Shown one piece after another: positions 33,307 through 43,366 of a stretch of DNA of 64,000 nucleotides; the stretch's first letter is position 1; every line of letters starts with the position of its first letter. The stretch comes from Megasphaera elsdenii. GTDB lineage: Bacteria > Bacillota > Negativicutes > Veillonellales > Megasphaeraceae. The position numbers and the translations under genes were made by a program. The stretch is taken from the NCBI RefSeq assembly GCF_020539865.1, contig NZ_JAJBQV010000003.1, positions 67,754 through 131,753 of the forward strand, in the 5' to 3' direction. The notes under the pieces were generated by a model. It was not told the origin of the DNA. It saw only the letters and a program-made list of their open reading frames with translations, and searched no databases.

Positions 33307-34818
33307 TCATTCCTCTTCATTATGCAGGACGCTGATTTTAGGCGTATGGTGGATGGCTTGTTCGAATTCATCCTGGATTTCCTGGCTCGGTCCTCCATCG
33401 AGTTTGCTGACGACGTAGATGGCGATGAGCGAGAAGAGGAAGCCCGGTACGATTTCGTAAAGGCCAAACCAGGCGAACTGTTTCCAAATGAGGACGGTCA
33501 GGCCACCGACGATGATGCCGGCCAGGGCGCCGTTTTTGGTCATGTTCTTCCAGTACAGGGACAGGAGGATGGTCGGGCCGAAGGCAGCACCGAAGCCAGC
33601 CCAGGCGTAGGAGACCATGGTCAGGATGTAGCTGTTCGGGTTGAGGGCCAGGACGATGGCACAAGCGGCGACGACGAGGACCGTCAGGCGGCTGACGTAG
33701 ATCAGTTCTTTTTCACTGGCATTCTTGCGAATGAAAGTGTGATAAAAATCCTTGGAAATAGCTGACGCCGTGACCAGGAGCTGCGATGACGCCGTGCTCA
33801 TGATGGCGGCCAGGACAGCCGACAAGATGAGGCCTGATGCGAACGGCGGGAAGAGCTGACGGCTCATGACCAGAAAGACTTTTTCTGAGTCAGCACCCGT
33901 TAAAGGTGTCGGGACGACGACTTTGCCGACCAGGCCGACCAGGACGGCAGCGGCCAGGGAGATGACGACCCAAGTCATGGCGATGTGTTTCGATTTCTTC
34001 AGTTCTGTCGGGTCGCCAATGGCCATGAAGCGGACTAGGATATGGGGCTGGCCAAAGTAGCCTACGCCCCAGGCCAGGGCGGAAATGATGCCGATGATGC
34101 CCGTCGTCGACGTATCCGGTGCCATTTCCAGCAGATTCGGTGCCGTCGTAGCTAATCGGGTCATGACAGCATCATAGCCGCCGAAGGCGATCATGCCGAC
34201 CAGGGGGACTAGGACGATGGCCAGGAACATCATGCAGCCCTGGATGAAGTCGGTCCAGCAGACGGCCATGAAGCCGCCCAGGAAGGTATAGACGACGACG
34301 ACACCGGCACTGAGCAAGAGGGCCGAAAAGTAGTCCATGCCAAAGACCGATTCAAAGAGTTTGCCGCCGGAGACGAAGCCCGATGACGTGTATATAAGGA
34401 AAAAGATGAGGATGAAAATAGCCGAGATGATGCGGATAATATTTTTTTCATCGTGGAAGCGGTTCTTAAGGTAATCTGGCATAGTCAGGCTGTTGTTGGC
34501 CACTTCCGTATAGTTACGCAGGCGCTGGGAGACGAACTGCCAGTTGAGGTACGTGCCGATGGCGATGCCAATGGCAATCCAGGCGGCAGAAATACCTGTC
34601 GAATAAGCGAAACCCGGTACGCCCATGAGCATCCAGCCGCTCATGTCCGACGCTTCGGCACTCATAGAAGTAATCCATGGACCTAGGCTGCGTCCGCCGA
34701 GAATATAATCGCTCAGCCGCTGCTGGGACCGGGAATAATAGATGCCAATCGCCAGCATTGCCAACAGATAGAGGGCAAAAGCTGTCAATATGGACACATC
34801 ATATTGAATCATAATCAT
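33307..34818 (-). CDS. putP: Sodium/proline symporter PutP
   Basis: This 503-residue solute:sodium symporter has about thirteen membrane helices. Family features include NWQFVSQRLRNYTEVANNSLTMPDYLKNRF in the loop after the second helix, LGGRSLGPWITSMSAEASDMSGW near the N-terminus, and FGAAFGPTILLSLYW near the end. It imports proline with Na+. The ATG at 34818 follows GAAAGGGG by four bases; an ATG two codons later has wider spacing. It is a single gene, convergent with hpf and divergent from secA. Other SSS-family substrates are possible, but similarity to PutP is strong. Confidence 0.9.
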   Translation of the reverse strand: MIMIQYDVSILTAFALYLLAMLAIGIYYSRSQQRLSDYILGGRSLGPWITSMSAEASDMSGWMLMGVPGFAYSTGISAAWIAIGIAIGTYLNWQFVSQRLRNYTEVANNSLTMPDYLKNRFHDEKNIIRIISAIFILIFFLIYTSSGFVSGGKLFESVFGMDYFSALLLSAGVVVVYTFLGGFMAVCWTDFIQGCMMFLAIVLVPLVGMIAFGGYDAVMTRLATTAPNLLEMAPDTSTTGIIGIISALAWGVGYFGQPHILVRFMAIGDPTELKKSKHIAMTWVVISLAAAVLVGLVGKVVVPTPLTGADSEKVFLVMSRQLFPPFASGLILSAVLAAIMSTASSQLLVTASAISKDFYHTFIRKNASEKELIYVSRLTVLVVAACAIVLALNPNSYILTMVSYAWAGFGAAFGPTILLSLYWKNMTKNGALAGIIVGGLTVLIWKQFAWFGLYEIVPGFLFSLIAIYVVSKLDGGPSQEIQDEFEQAIHHTPKISVLHNEEE

Positions 34819-34953
34819 AAAACCCCTTTCACGCAGTATAGCAGTATATAAATAATAAAACTATTTTAGCATATTCATGCGCTATTGTATATGGGGAAAA
34901 GAGGCTGTCCCGTAAAGACGGATTCTTTATTTCCTTAAATCCCTTTGAAATGG

Positions 34954-34983
34954 TTGCAAAATAGGAGCCAATCACGGTATAAT
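34954..34983 (+). promoter_or_regulatory. Predicted promoter of secA
   Basis: TTGCAA (34954-34959) and TATAAT (34978-34983) with an 18-base spacer, about 60 bases before the secA start. Confidence 0.65.
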
Positions 34984-35045
34984 GTATAATTGATATAATA
35001 TCACAGAGTAGATTGCAAATTGTGTAAATTGGAGGTCTCGGATAG

Positions 35046-37511
35046 GTGTTTAATAAACTAATACAAAAACTGCTCGGGAATAACACGGAGCATGAATTAA
35101 AGAAGATGTGGCCCATTGTCCGCCGCATCAATGATCTGGAACCGAAATTGGCAGGCCTGAGCGATGCGTCGCTGCAGGAGAAGACCTTCGAGTTCAAGAA
35201 TCGTCTGGCCAATGGTGAAACGTTGGACGACATTCTGCCCGAAGCCTTTGCCGTCGTCCGCGAAGCTTCGCGCCGTGTGACGGGGATGCGCCATTTTGAC
35301 GTTCAGCTCCTGGGGGGCATCGTCCTCCACCGCGGGGACATTGCCGAAATGCGTACTGGTGAAGGGAAGACCCTGGTCGCGACGTTGCCGGTATACCTCA
35401 ATGCCTTGACGGGGAAAGGCGTCCACGTCGTCACTGTCAATGACTACCTGGCTACCCGCGATAGCGAAGATATGGGCCGCATCTATAAGTTCCTTGGGCT
35501 GTCCGTTGGTCTCATCGTCCACGACCTCACGTATGATCAGCGCCGCCGGGCTTATAACGCAGACGTCACATATGGGACGAACAACGAATTCGGGTTCGAC
35601 TACCTGCGTGATAACATGGTCATCAGTGCCGACCAGATGGTACAGCGGCCGCTCAACTATTGTATCGTCGACGAAGTGGACTCGATCCTCATCGATGAAG
35701 CGCGGACGCCGCTCATCATTTCCGGTCCTGGTGAAAAGTCGACGGACCTGTACTACACGTTGGCAGGCATCGTCAAGACTTTCACGAAGGACGACTACAC
35801 GATGGACGAAAAACAGAAGACCATTGCGCCGACCGATTCGGGCGTTGCTAAAGTCGAAAAGATGCTGGGCATCAGCAACATGTTCGATAACGACCACCTC
35901 GACTTGAACCACCTGGTCATCCAGGCCTTGCGGGCGCGCTTCATGATGCACCGCGATAAGGATTACGTCGTCAAGAACGGTGAAATCGTCATCGTCGATG
36001 AATTCACAGGCCGCCTCATGTTCGGCCGCCGTTACAGCGATGGCCTCCATCAGTCCATCGAAGCGAAGGAAAACGTCAAAGTCCAGGGCGAAAGCAAGAC
36101 CTTGGCTACGATTACCTTCCAGAACTACTTCCGCATGTACGATAAGCTGGCCGGCATGACCGGTACGGCCAAGACGGAAGAAGACGAATTCAATAAGATT
36201 TATAAGCTCGATGTCTACGTCATCCCGACTAACAAGCCAGCCATCCGTAAGGACTTGCCAGATGTCATCTACAAGACGAAAAACGCCAAGTACCGCGCCG
36301 TCGTCCGGGAAGTCAAGAAGCGCCACGCTACGGGCCAGCCGATCCTGGTCGGTACGACATCTATCAACCAGTCGGAAATCCTCAGTCAGCTCTTGGACAA
36401 GGAAAATATCGTCCACAACGTGCTCAACGCTAAGTACCACGAAAAAGAAGCGGAAATCATCAAGAACGCCGGTCAGAAAGGCATGGTCACTATCGCTACT
36501 AACATGGCTGGCCGCGGCACGGACATCAAGCTCGGGCCAGGCGTCGCCGAATTGGGCGGCCTGATGATCATTGGTACGGAACGCCACGAAAGCCGCCGTA
36601 TCGATAACCAGCTGCGAGGCCGTGCCGGCCGTCAGGGCGACCCTGGTACGACGCAGTTCTTCCTGTCTTTGGAAGACGACCTCATGCGTATCTTTGGCTC
36701 AGAAAATATTTCCAAATTCATGGATAAGCTGGGCATGGATGAAGACGAACCGATTACGGCCAAGATGATTACCCGGTCCATCGAAAAGGCTCAGAAGAAA
36801 GTCGAAAGCCATAACTTTGAAATCCGTAAGTACGTCCTGGAATACGATGATGTCATGAACCAGCAGCGTGAAGTCCTCTACAGCCAGCGCTGTCAGGTCC
36901 TGACAGCGGATTCCCTGCGCGATACCATTATGGGCATGGTCGACGATATCATCCACGAAGGCCTGGATAAATACGCTGACGAAAAGCTCTATCCGGAAGA
37001 ATGGGATTTTGCCGGTCTCCTAGCTCAGATGCAGCAGTATTTCGTACCTAAGAACGCTACGACAGTAGAAGAACTGGAAAACTTGAGCCGCGTCGAAGTC
37101 CAAGATAAATTGAAACAGATCGCCGTCGACCTCTATGACGAACGTCTCAAGGAAATTGGCGAACAGACCATGAAAGAACTGGAAAAGGCTATCATGCTCC
37201 GCGTCGTCGACAGCAAGTGGATGGACCACCTCGATGCCATGGATGCCCTCAAGGAAGGTATCAATCTGCGGGCTTACGGCCAGAAGAATCCGCTCGTCGA
37301 ATACAAATTCGAAGCCTATGAAATGTTCGAGGAAATGATCGAATCGATCAAACGGACCGTCGTTACTTTCCTCTATCATATCCAGGTCACGTACAGCAAG
37401 CCCGTACCGCAGGCGGAAGATCATCTCCAAGGGGCTCATGAAGTTCACGAAGAAAGCAAACCCGTCAGCGCCGAAGATATCCAGAAAGACGAAGAACGGG
37501 AACGGCAGTAA
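35046..37511 (+). CDS. secA: Preprotein translocase ATPase SecA
   Basis: This 821-residue protein shows the SecA landmarks: Walker [10 protein letters not shown] near residue 105, [20 protein letters not shown] near 210, [14 protein letters not shown] near 490 and [12 protein letters not shown] near 520. The scaffold and helical wing domains follow. It drives post-translational export through SecYEG. The start is GTG 35046 with GGAGGT nine bases upstream. The C-terminus ends in an acidic/polar tail without the C-x-C zinc motif found in many SecA proteins, so SecB-type contact through that motif is not expected. Confidence 0.96.
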   Translation: MFNKLIQKLLGNNTEHELKKMWPIVRRINDLEPKLAGLSDASLQEKTFEFKNRLANGETLDDILPEAFAVVREASRRVTGMRHFDVQLLGGIVLHRGDIAEMRTGEGKTLVATLPVYLNALTGKGVHVVTVNDYLATRDSEDMGRIYKFLGLSVGLIVHDLTYDQRRRAYNADVTYGTNNEFGFDYLRDNMVISADQMVQRPLNYCIVDEVDSILIDEARTPLIISGPGEKSTDLYYTLAGIVKTFTKDDYTMDEKQKTIAPTDSGVAKVEKMLGISNMFDNDHLDLNHLVIQALRARFMMHRDKDYVVKNGEIVIVDEFTGRLMFGRRYSDGLHQSIEAKENVKVQGESKTLATITFQNYFRMYDKLAGMTGTAKTEEDEFNKIYKLDVYVIPTNKPAIRKDLPDVIYKTKNAKYRAVVREVKKRHATGQPILVGTTSINQSEILSQLLDKENIVHNVLNAKYHEKEAEIIKNAGQKGMVTIATNMAGRGTDIKLGPGVAELGGLMIIGTERHESRRIDNQLRGRAGRQGDPGTTQFFLSLEDDLMRIFGSENISKFMDKLGMDEDEPITAKMITRSIEKAQKKVESHNFEIRKYVLEYDDVMNQQREVLYSQRCQVLTADSLRDTIMGMVDDIIHEGLDKYADEKLYPEEWDFAGLLAQMQQYFVPKNATTVEELENLSRVEVQDKLKQIAVDLYDERLKEIGEQTMKELEKAIMLRVVDSKWMDHLDAMDALKEGINLRAYGQKNPLVEYKFEAYEMFEEMIESIKRTVVTFLYHIQVTYSKPVPQAEDHLQGAHEVHEESKPVSAEDIQKDEERERQ

Positions 37512-37560
37512 TGTTTGACGTTTGACGTTGTGGGGATAAATTTAAACCCATATTATCCCG

Positions 37561-37634
37561 TGTAGAGGCGCCTGGGCGAATCCTGTGAACAGCCCGTTGT
37601 AGGGGCGCCCGCGCGAATTATGTGAACATTCCAT
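37561..37634 (+). repeat. Two tandem 37-bp units between secA and prfB
   Basis: TGTAGAGGCGCC... (37561-37597) and TGTAGGGGCGCC... (37598-37634) align over their whole length with the shared parts GCGAAT and TGTGAACA. Both have the GTAG head of the REP-like family, but a different body. Confidence 0.65.
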
Positions 37635-37667
37635 TATAGTTATGTTTTATGAAAGATGGTGATACTT

Positions 37668-38793
37668 GTGTTGTTAGATGAAATGCGTAAACCGCTGGAA
37701 GACCTCAAACATAGAATACAAGAAATCGGGGATTCACTTTAACTTACCTCGGAAAAAAGAACGTATCATGGATTTAGACATGCAGATGAGTGACCCGACC
37801 TTCTGGGATGACCCGGATAAGGCCAAGAAGATTTCCCAGGAAGCGACGCTTCTCAAGACGGAAGTCGAAGGCCACGAAGAACTCGTCCGCAAAGCTGACG
37901 ACCTCAGCGATTATTTGGAAATGGCCATGGAAGACGGCGATGCCTCTTTTGCCGAAGACATTGAAAAGCAGTACCACGACTTGCTCAAGGACATTGAAAA
38001 GCGGGAAGTGCGGCTCCTCTTGTCCGGCGAATACGATAAGTGCAACGCCCTCATTACCTTCCATGCCGGTGCCGGCGGTACGGAAGCCCAGGACTGGGCG
38101 CAGATGCTCATCCGCATGTATACCCGCTGGGCTGAACGCAATGGCTATAAACTGACTATCCTGGATATGCAGCCCGGCGATGAAGCCGGCGTCAAGAGCG
38201 CCGCTTTCCGCGTCGAAGGCGAATACGCCTATGGCTATTTGAAATCGGAAAAAGGCGTCCATCGCCTGGTCCGCATTTCGCCTTTCGATGCTGCAGCCCG
38301 GCGCCACACGTCCTTTACGGCTGTCGATATCATGCCGGAACTGCCGGATGATGTCGATGTCGAAATCAACATGGATGATGTCCGCGTCGATTACTTCCGC
38401 GCCTCTGGTGCCGGCGGCCAGCACGTCAACAAGACGAGTTCTGCTGTCCGCATGACTCATATACCGACGGGCATCGTCGTCCAGTGCCAGAATGAACGGT
38501 CGCAGCTGCAGAATAAGGAAATGTGCCTGAAATACTTGCGGGCTAAACTCTTTGAATTGGAACAGGAAAAGCAGGAAAAACTGAAAGCCGAAATCGGCGG
38601 CGTCCACCAGTCTATCGAATGGGGGAGCCAGATCCGCTCGTACGTGTTCCACCCGTACAACTTGGTCAAGGACCACCGGACCAACGTTGAAACAGGCAAT
38701 ATCCAGGCTGTCATGGATGGCGACCTGGACATCTTCATCGAAGGGTATTTGCAGCAGGAAAAAGAAAAGAAGTTAGCAAAGCAGGAGCTCTAA
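37668..38793 (+). CDS. prfB: Peptide chain release factor 2, programmed +1 frameshift
   Basis: The gene reads 24 codons from GTG 37668 to CTT at 37737-37739, meets TAA (37740-37742), and continues in the +1 frame from AAC at 37741 to 38793, giving about 374 residues. The N-terminus (LLDEMRKPLEDLKHRIQEIG) and the continuation (NLPRKKERI) join as in normal RF2. The SPF stop-codon recognition tripeptide (RISPFDAAAR) and the GGQ motif (SGAGGQHVNKTSS) are present. RF2 releases peptides at UGA and UAA. Unusually the internal stop is UAA rather than the usual UGA. A GGGGATTCA stretch precedes the shift site. It opens the operon with csaB and ftsEX. Confidence 0.93.
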
Positions 38794-38798
38794 AGTAA

Positions 38799-39485
38799 AT
38801 GAAAAAATGGATGATTTTCTTTGTCATCGTCGCGGCCCTCTTGGTGGGCGCCAATTCCTATGCGCCCCAGCTGGCCGAAGCCGGCCTCTGTCAAGCCTTG
38901 TCGGCGACACTCAATCTGCATAGCGATGATGTCCGCGTCCAAGCGTCGCCAGGTGCCAAAATCTTCCTCGGCGACATCGACGCCATTACCGTCCATGCCA
39001 CCAACTTCCAAGCTGGCGATTTGACCTTCGCCCACTTCGACTGCAATCTCTACGGCGTCCACTTCAAGCCGCTCCTGGCCCTGGCCGATCAGGAAGTACG
39101 GGTCACGCGGGCAGAGAGCGGGGAAATGACGGCGTCCATCCGTAGCGAAGAACTGGAAAAGTTCCTGGTCAAAAAGGTCCAGGGACTGACGGACCCGCAG
39201 GTCGCCTTTGAAGACGATGCCGTCCGCGTCCAGGGACGAGTGAAGCTGGGCGGACTCGTGTCGGCTCAGGCTGACGTGCGCGGTCATTTTGGCATGAAAG
39301 GGTCGAAGCTCATGTTCATTCCGTCGTCAGTGACGGTAGAAGGCATGGGTATGCAGATCAGCACGACGCAGATGGCGCATGCTGAGATTTACGACTTTGC
39401 CGGTTTTCCCTTGGGAATCCAGCCGGATCGCGTCACCATGCGCGACGGCCTCCTGACCATCCATGGCCAGGTGAGCAACTCATAG
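38799..39485 (+). CDS. DUF2993 (LmeA-like) envelope protein
   Basis: This 228-residue protein has an N-terminal membrane anchor or signal (WMIFFVIVAALLVGA) and the DUF2993 beta-rich fold (VRVQASPGAKIFLGDIDAITVHATNF; FAGFPLGIQPDRVTMRDGLLTIHG). Actinobacterial LmeA binds phospholipids and affects lipomannan, and the wider fold resembles lipid-transfer (TULIP-like) proteins. In a diderm Firmicute a lipid or periplasmic role is plausible, but this is inference. It follows prfB by five bases and precedes the DUF5693 gene. Confidence 0.75.
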   Translation: MKKWMIFFVIVAALLVGANSYAPQLAEAGLCQALSATLNLHSDDVRVQASPGAKIFLGDIDAITVHATNFQAGDLTFAHFDCNLYGVHFKPLLALADQEVRVTRAESGEMTASIRSEELEKFLVKKVQGLTDPQVAFEDDAVRVQGRVKLGGLVSAQADVRGHFGMKGSKLMFIPSSVTVEGMGMQISTTQMAHAEIYDFAGFPLGIQPDRVTMRDGLLTIHGQVSNS

Positions 39486-39499
39486 ATAAGGTGAAGAGA

Positions 39500-41557
39500 A
39501 TGACAAACATGAATAAACGCAGTATGCTGGCGATGATACTGGCCGTCCTCATCGGCCTGGTATGTGCGCTGGGCATGTGTGTACAACGTAATGCGATAGA
39601 AAACGAGTCGACGACGGTAGAACAGGCTATGGACTATGATGCCATCGTCGTCATGGCCCGTAACGACGGCTACGACCTCGACACGGCACTCCAGATGTGC
39701 CGCGATGCCGGCGTTACGAGCTTTACCATTTACGATACTACTCTTAATAAACTGACTCAGCGCGGAGAACTTTCGCTGGTGACGAAACTCGGTGCCGACC
39801 TCTATTATCCGCAGTTCGGCATTACCGACAAATCGTATGACTACTACCTCATCGGCAAGCCTCAGAACCAGAAGGATTTATATTTCGACGAAGTCGTGTC
39901 TGACCTCAAGGCCCGTCTGGGCGACGATAAAGTCAAGATCATGTCCCATGGTCCGTACCGCATTGCCGGCATCCAAGGTGTCATGCCTGGTTTAGGCGAT
40001 GTCAACTTGGGCATCCTCAGTGCCGACGCCAAGACCATCAGCGACCACGGTTTCCACGTTATCCTGCGGCCGACGAATTACAGCAATCCGACGAAGGAAC
40101 AGGTAGCCCATTTCTTCGACCGCGTCGATCAGATTAAGAACGTATCGGGAATCATGTTCGTCGGCAAAGAAGTCCTGGGTTATACGCCGGTCGATGCCGA
40201 ACGCAAGACCATGTTGGACTATACGGCGGACAATCTGAACGAAAGGGACATTCCTTTCTATATGATCGAATCGGTCAATCAGCTCCAGTATAATCAGCAA
40301 GATGGCATGTATGACCTGGCTGGCCTGGTCCATTACCGCACGGCCCGCGTCTATGCCATGGCCAAGGAAGAACTGGAAAAGATTACGCCTGAAGAAGCGG
40401 CTATGCGCTTTTACATCAGCGACTTGGAACGCAATGCCCGAGTCAATCTCTATCCACTCTATAAGAAGCCCCTCCACGGCATGAACCTGACGCAGACGAA
40501 CTTGTCCTATGTCAAGCTGGTTTCGCAGAAACTGACGGATCGGGGTTACACCCTGGGCCGGGCTTCCATTATGCCGTCTTATTATCCGAACCGCTTGCTC
40601 CTGGCCATTACGGCAGCGGCAGCCGCTTGCGGCTTCGTCTTCGTCCTCAACTTGCTCATTCCTTTGTCGGACCGCAAGAACTATATTCTCATGGCCTTGG
40701 GTATTGTCTGCGCGGTCATCGGCGCGATTGTCGCCAAAGGGGCCTTGTTCCTCCAGGTCTGGGCTATCGGCTGCGCTACGGCTGCGCCGACAGCAGCCAT
40801 CCTCTTGGCGCTGGACCACTGGAAAAAGAGGAAGATCACCCAGAAACTCGGCTATGGCCGCGTCGTCCGCGACGGTACGATTGGCCTGTTCTTCGCCGTC
40901 GTCGTCGCTATGATCGGCGGCCTCTATATTGCTGCGATGCTGGGCAATATCCGTTTCTTCATGGAATTCGACTTCTACCGCGGCGTCAAACTGACCTTCG
41001 TCCTGCCGCTGCTCCTGGTGGCTATCGGCTATCTGCGCCGCTTCCCGCTCATGGGACAGGCCATTGCCTCGCCGGCGGACCTCAAGGTCTTTGTCAAGGA
41101 TTTCCTCAATATTCCCATTAAGATGGGAACCATCCTCATCTTGGCCGTCCTGGCCCTGGCTGGCATCATCTTCGTCGGCCGCAGCGGCCACACGGCAGGC
41201 GTCCCCGTACCGGGCGTGGAAGTGGCTATGCGCCGTTTCCTGGAAAATGTCCTTTATGCCCGGCCGCGGGAAAAGGAATTCCTCATCGGCCATCCGGCTT
41301 TTTACCTCATGGTAGCTGCGCTGTACCGTAAATGGCCGCAGCTGCTGCACTTCTTCCTGGTCATCGCCGCTGCCATCGGCGTCGGCTCCATGGTCGAAAC
41401 CTTCGCCCATATCCGTACACCTTTCCTCATGTCCTTCATCCGCGGCATCAACGGCTGGGTGACGGGCATGGTCATCGGTATCGGTTTGATCATCGCTATT
41501 GCCATCGTCAGCTATGTGACGACATGGCTAGGAAAGCAGGTGGCCCATCGTGACTAG
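39500..41557 (+). CDS. DUF5693 polytopic membrane protein linked to csaB
   Basis: This 685-residue protein has an N-terminal membrane helix, an extracytoplasmic domain of about 340 residues (AMDYDAIVVMARNDGYDLDTALQMCRDAGVTSFTIYD), and about eight C-terminal membrane helices. It matches the DUF5693 family in architecture and in genomic place directly before csaB (8-base overlap). The family may help deliver or modify pyruvylated cell-wall polymer, but this is unproven. ATG 39500 follows AAGGTGA; a GTG three codons earlier is within that ribosome-binding site. Confidence 0.8.
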   Translation: MTNMNKRSMLAMILAVLIGLVCALGMCVQRNAIENESTTVEQAMDYDAIVVMARNDGYDLDTALQMCRDAGVTSFTIYDTTLNKLTQRGELSLVTKLGADLYYPQFGITDKSYDYYLIGKPQNQKDLYFDEVVSDLKARLGDDKVKIMSHGPYRIAGIQGVMPGLGDVNLGILSADAKTISDHGFHVILRPTNYSNPTKEQVAHFFDRVDQIKNVSGIMFVGKEVLGYTPVDAERKTMLDYTADNLNERDIPFYMIESVNQLQYNQQDGMYDLAGLVHYRTARVYAMAKEELEKITPEEAAMRFYISDLERNARVNLYPLYKKPLHGMNLTQTNLSYVKLVSQKLTDRGYTLGRASIMPSYYPNRLLLAITAAAAACGFVFVLNLLIPLSDRKNYILMALGIVCAVIGAIVAKGALFLQVWAIGCATAAPTAAILLALDHWKKRKITQKLGYGRVVRDGTIGLFFAVVVAMIGGLYIAAMLGNIRFFMEFDFYRGVKLTFVLPLLLVAIGYLRRFPLMGQAIASPADLKVFVKDFLNIPIKMGTILILAVLALAGIIFVGRSGHTAGVPVPGVEVAMRRFLENVLYARPREKEFLIGHPAFYLMVAALYRKWPQLLHFFLVIAAAIGVGSMVETFAHIRTPFLMSFIRGINGWVTGMVIGIGLIIAIAIVSYVTTWLGKQVAHRD

Positions 41558-42683
41558 AGTCGTCATTTCCGGCTATTACGGTTTTGCCAATGCTGGCGAC
41601 GAAGCCATGCTGGCGGCCATTGTCGGCTCCCTGAAAGACATTATTCCTGACGTATCTATTACGGTCATCACTGGCAACTGCCGCATGACCCGGGAAAACC
41701 ATAACGTACAGGCTGTACATCGCCTGAATTTCTTTGCTATCGCAGCGGCTATTCGCCGCTGTGATATTCTTATAAGCGGTGGTGGCAGCCTCTTACAGGA
41801 CGTGACCAGCGCCCGCAGCCTCTATTATTATTTGTGGATCATGAAAATCGCCTTGTTTTTCAAGAAGCCCGTCATGCTCTACGCCCAGGGCATCGGTCCC
41901 GTCCGCGGCGCCAAGGCCCGCCGGGCTGTGCGTGACGTCTTGCAGCGCGTTGCTGTCATCGGCGTCCGCGATGCCGATTCTAAGGCTGAACTGGCCGCTA
42001 TGGGCGTAACCCGGCCGCCTATCCACGTCACGGCCGATGCCGTCTTGTCTATGCATCCCGTCGATAAGAACATCGGCCTCTATATCCTGAAGAAATACGG
42101 CATTACCGGCATCCGCCGGCGCCTGGGCATTGCCGTCCGCAACTGGCAGGACCATGAAGCCTATAAGGACGCCATCGCCGCCGCAGCCGACGAATTGCAG
42201 GAAAAACAGGACGTCCACGTTATCTTCATCCCAATGCAGTACCCGGCCGATGTCGAAGCGGGCCGCGATATTGCCAGCCGCATGAAGACGAAGGCCGTCG
42301 TCCTGGACGGCCATTATACGACAGTGGAATTCATGTCCCTCATGGGCTGCATGGATGAAGTCATTGCCAACCGTTTGCACGCTTTGATTTTTTCGGCCAT
42401 CATGCAGGTGCCGGCGACAGCTGTGTCGTATGACCCGAAAATCGATAGTTTCATCGACATCATCGGCGATACGGTCTGTGGTACGACGGAAAACGTCCAG
42501 GCTGAGGATATCGTCGCTGACGTGACGAAGAAATTATCCCTCGGCCATTTGGCACCGGAAGTCAAGGCCCGCCTCAATCACTTGCGGCGCCAGTCTCTGC
42601 GTAATGCCTATCTGGCCCTGCGGATCCTGGAGGGAAGGAAAGGTGTCCGCAAGCGCCTGCAACAGCATCGGAGGTCTTTATGA
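41550..42683 (+). CDS. csaB: Polysaccharide pyruvyl transferase CsaB
   Basis: This 377-residue protein shows the pyruvyl-transferase pattern VVISGYYGFANAGDEAMLAAI at the start, ISGGGSLLQDVTS and LYAQGIGPV in the middle, and NRLHALIFSAI near the end. CsaB adds pyruvate ketals to secondary cell-wall polysaccharide, the classical ligand for SLH domains in Gram-positives. Two SLH porins occur in the same window, so the pair may be functionally related, although polyamine-modified peptidoglycan is the ligand described in Selenomonas. The GTG start overlaps DUF5693, and the stop overlaps ftsE. Confidence 0.9.
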   Translation: MTRVVISGYYGFANAGDEAMLAAIVGSLKDIIPDVSITVITGNCRMTRENHNVQAVHRLNFFAIAAAIRRCDILISGGGSLLQDVTSARSLYYYLWIMKIALFFKKPVMLYAQGIGPVRGAKARRAVRDVLQRVAVIGVRDADSKAELAAMGVTRPPIHVTADAVLSMHPVDKNIGLYILKKYGITGIRRRLGIAVRNWQDHEAYKDAIAAAADELQEKQDVHVIFIPMQYPADVEAGRDIASRMKTKAVVLDGHYTTVEFMSLMGCMDEVIANRLHALIFSAIMQVPATAVSYDPKIDSFIDIIGDTVCGTTENVQAEDIVADVTKKLSLGHLAPEVKARLNHLRRQSLRNAYLALRILEGRKGVRKRLQQHRRSL

Positions 42684-43366
42684 TTGAATTAAAGAACGTA
42701 TCCAAGGTCTATGACAATGGTTCCATTGCCCTGGACCACGTATCGCTCCATATCGGCAAGGGCGAGTTCGTCTTCGTCGTCGGCGCCAGTGGTGCCGGCA
42801 AGTCGACGCTCATCAAGCTCTTGTCCCATGAAGAACTGCCGTCGCGGGGCTCAGTCTTTGTCAACGGCATTGAAGTGAATAAGCTGGCTAAGAACCGTGT
42901 ACCTTATTTGCGCCGCAAAATGGGTATCGTCTTCCAGGATTTTCGCCTCCTGCCCAATAAGACGGCCCAGGAAAACGTGGCCTTTGCCATGGAAGTCATC
43001 GAAGCGCCGCGACGCCTTATCCGCCGCCGTGTCCGCGATGTCCTCGACCTGGTCGGCCTCGTCGGCAAGGCCGATGCCCTGCCGAAGAACCTCAGCGGCG
43101 GCGAACAGCAGCGCGTAGCTATCGCCAGAGCCATTGTCAACCGGCCGCTGCTGCTCATTGCCGATGAACCGACGGGAAATTTGGACCCGGAAACGTCGCG
43201 GGATATTATGGAAGTCTTCCGGAAAATCAACCACATGGGGACGACCGTCCTTATGGTAACCCATGATAAGACCCTCGTCGATATGATGAACAAGCGGGTC
43301 ATCGAAATCGATGGCGGCAAAGTGGTCCGCGATGAACAGAAGGGAGGCTACGACGATGAAACTTAG
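42680..43366 (+). CDS. ftsE: Cell-division ATP-binding protein FtsE
   Basis: This 228-residue ABC ATPase has Walker A GASGAGKST (about 35-43), the Q-loop, signature LSGGEQQR (about 138-145), Walker B LLIADEPTGNLDP and the H-loop THD. With FtsX it forms the FtsEX complex that activates periplasmic murein hydrolases at the septum. ATG overlaps the csaB stop by four bases, and the end overlaps the start of ftsX by 11 bases. Confidence 0.94.
   Translation: MIELKNVSKVYDNGSIALDHVSLHIGKGEFVFVVGASGAGKSTLIKLLSHEELPSRGSVFVNGIEVNKLAKNRVPYLRRKMGIVFQDFRLLPNKTAQENVAFAMEVIEAPRRLIRRRVRDVLDLVGLVGKADALPKNLSGGEQQRVAIARAIVNRPLLLIADEPTGNLDPETSRDIMEVFRKINHMGTTVLMVTHDKTLVDMMNKRVIEIDGGKVVRDEQKGGYDDET

Noticed and set aside
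33226-33765. A 179-codon plus-strand open frame opposite the end of putP
   Set aside because: It begins in a repeat and continues as the complement of conserved PutP membrane helices, giving an Asp/Glu-rich shadow product.
35097-36587. A 496-codon minus-strand open frame inside secA
   Set aside because: It lies fully antisense to a well-conserved SecA sequence and reads as an Asp/Val/Phe-rich shadow caused by GC-rich codon use.
37678-38793. RF2 starting with a simple ATG at 37678 without frameshift
   Set aside because: That start would encode an N-terminus (MKCVNRWKTSNIEYKK) unlike RF2, while the GTG frame with a shift at CTT TAA C restores the family sequence exactly.
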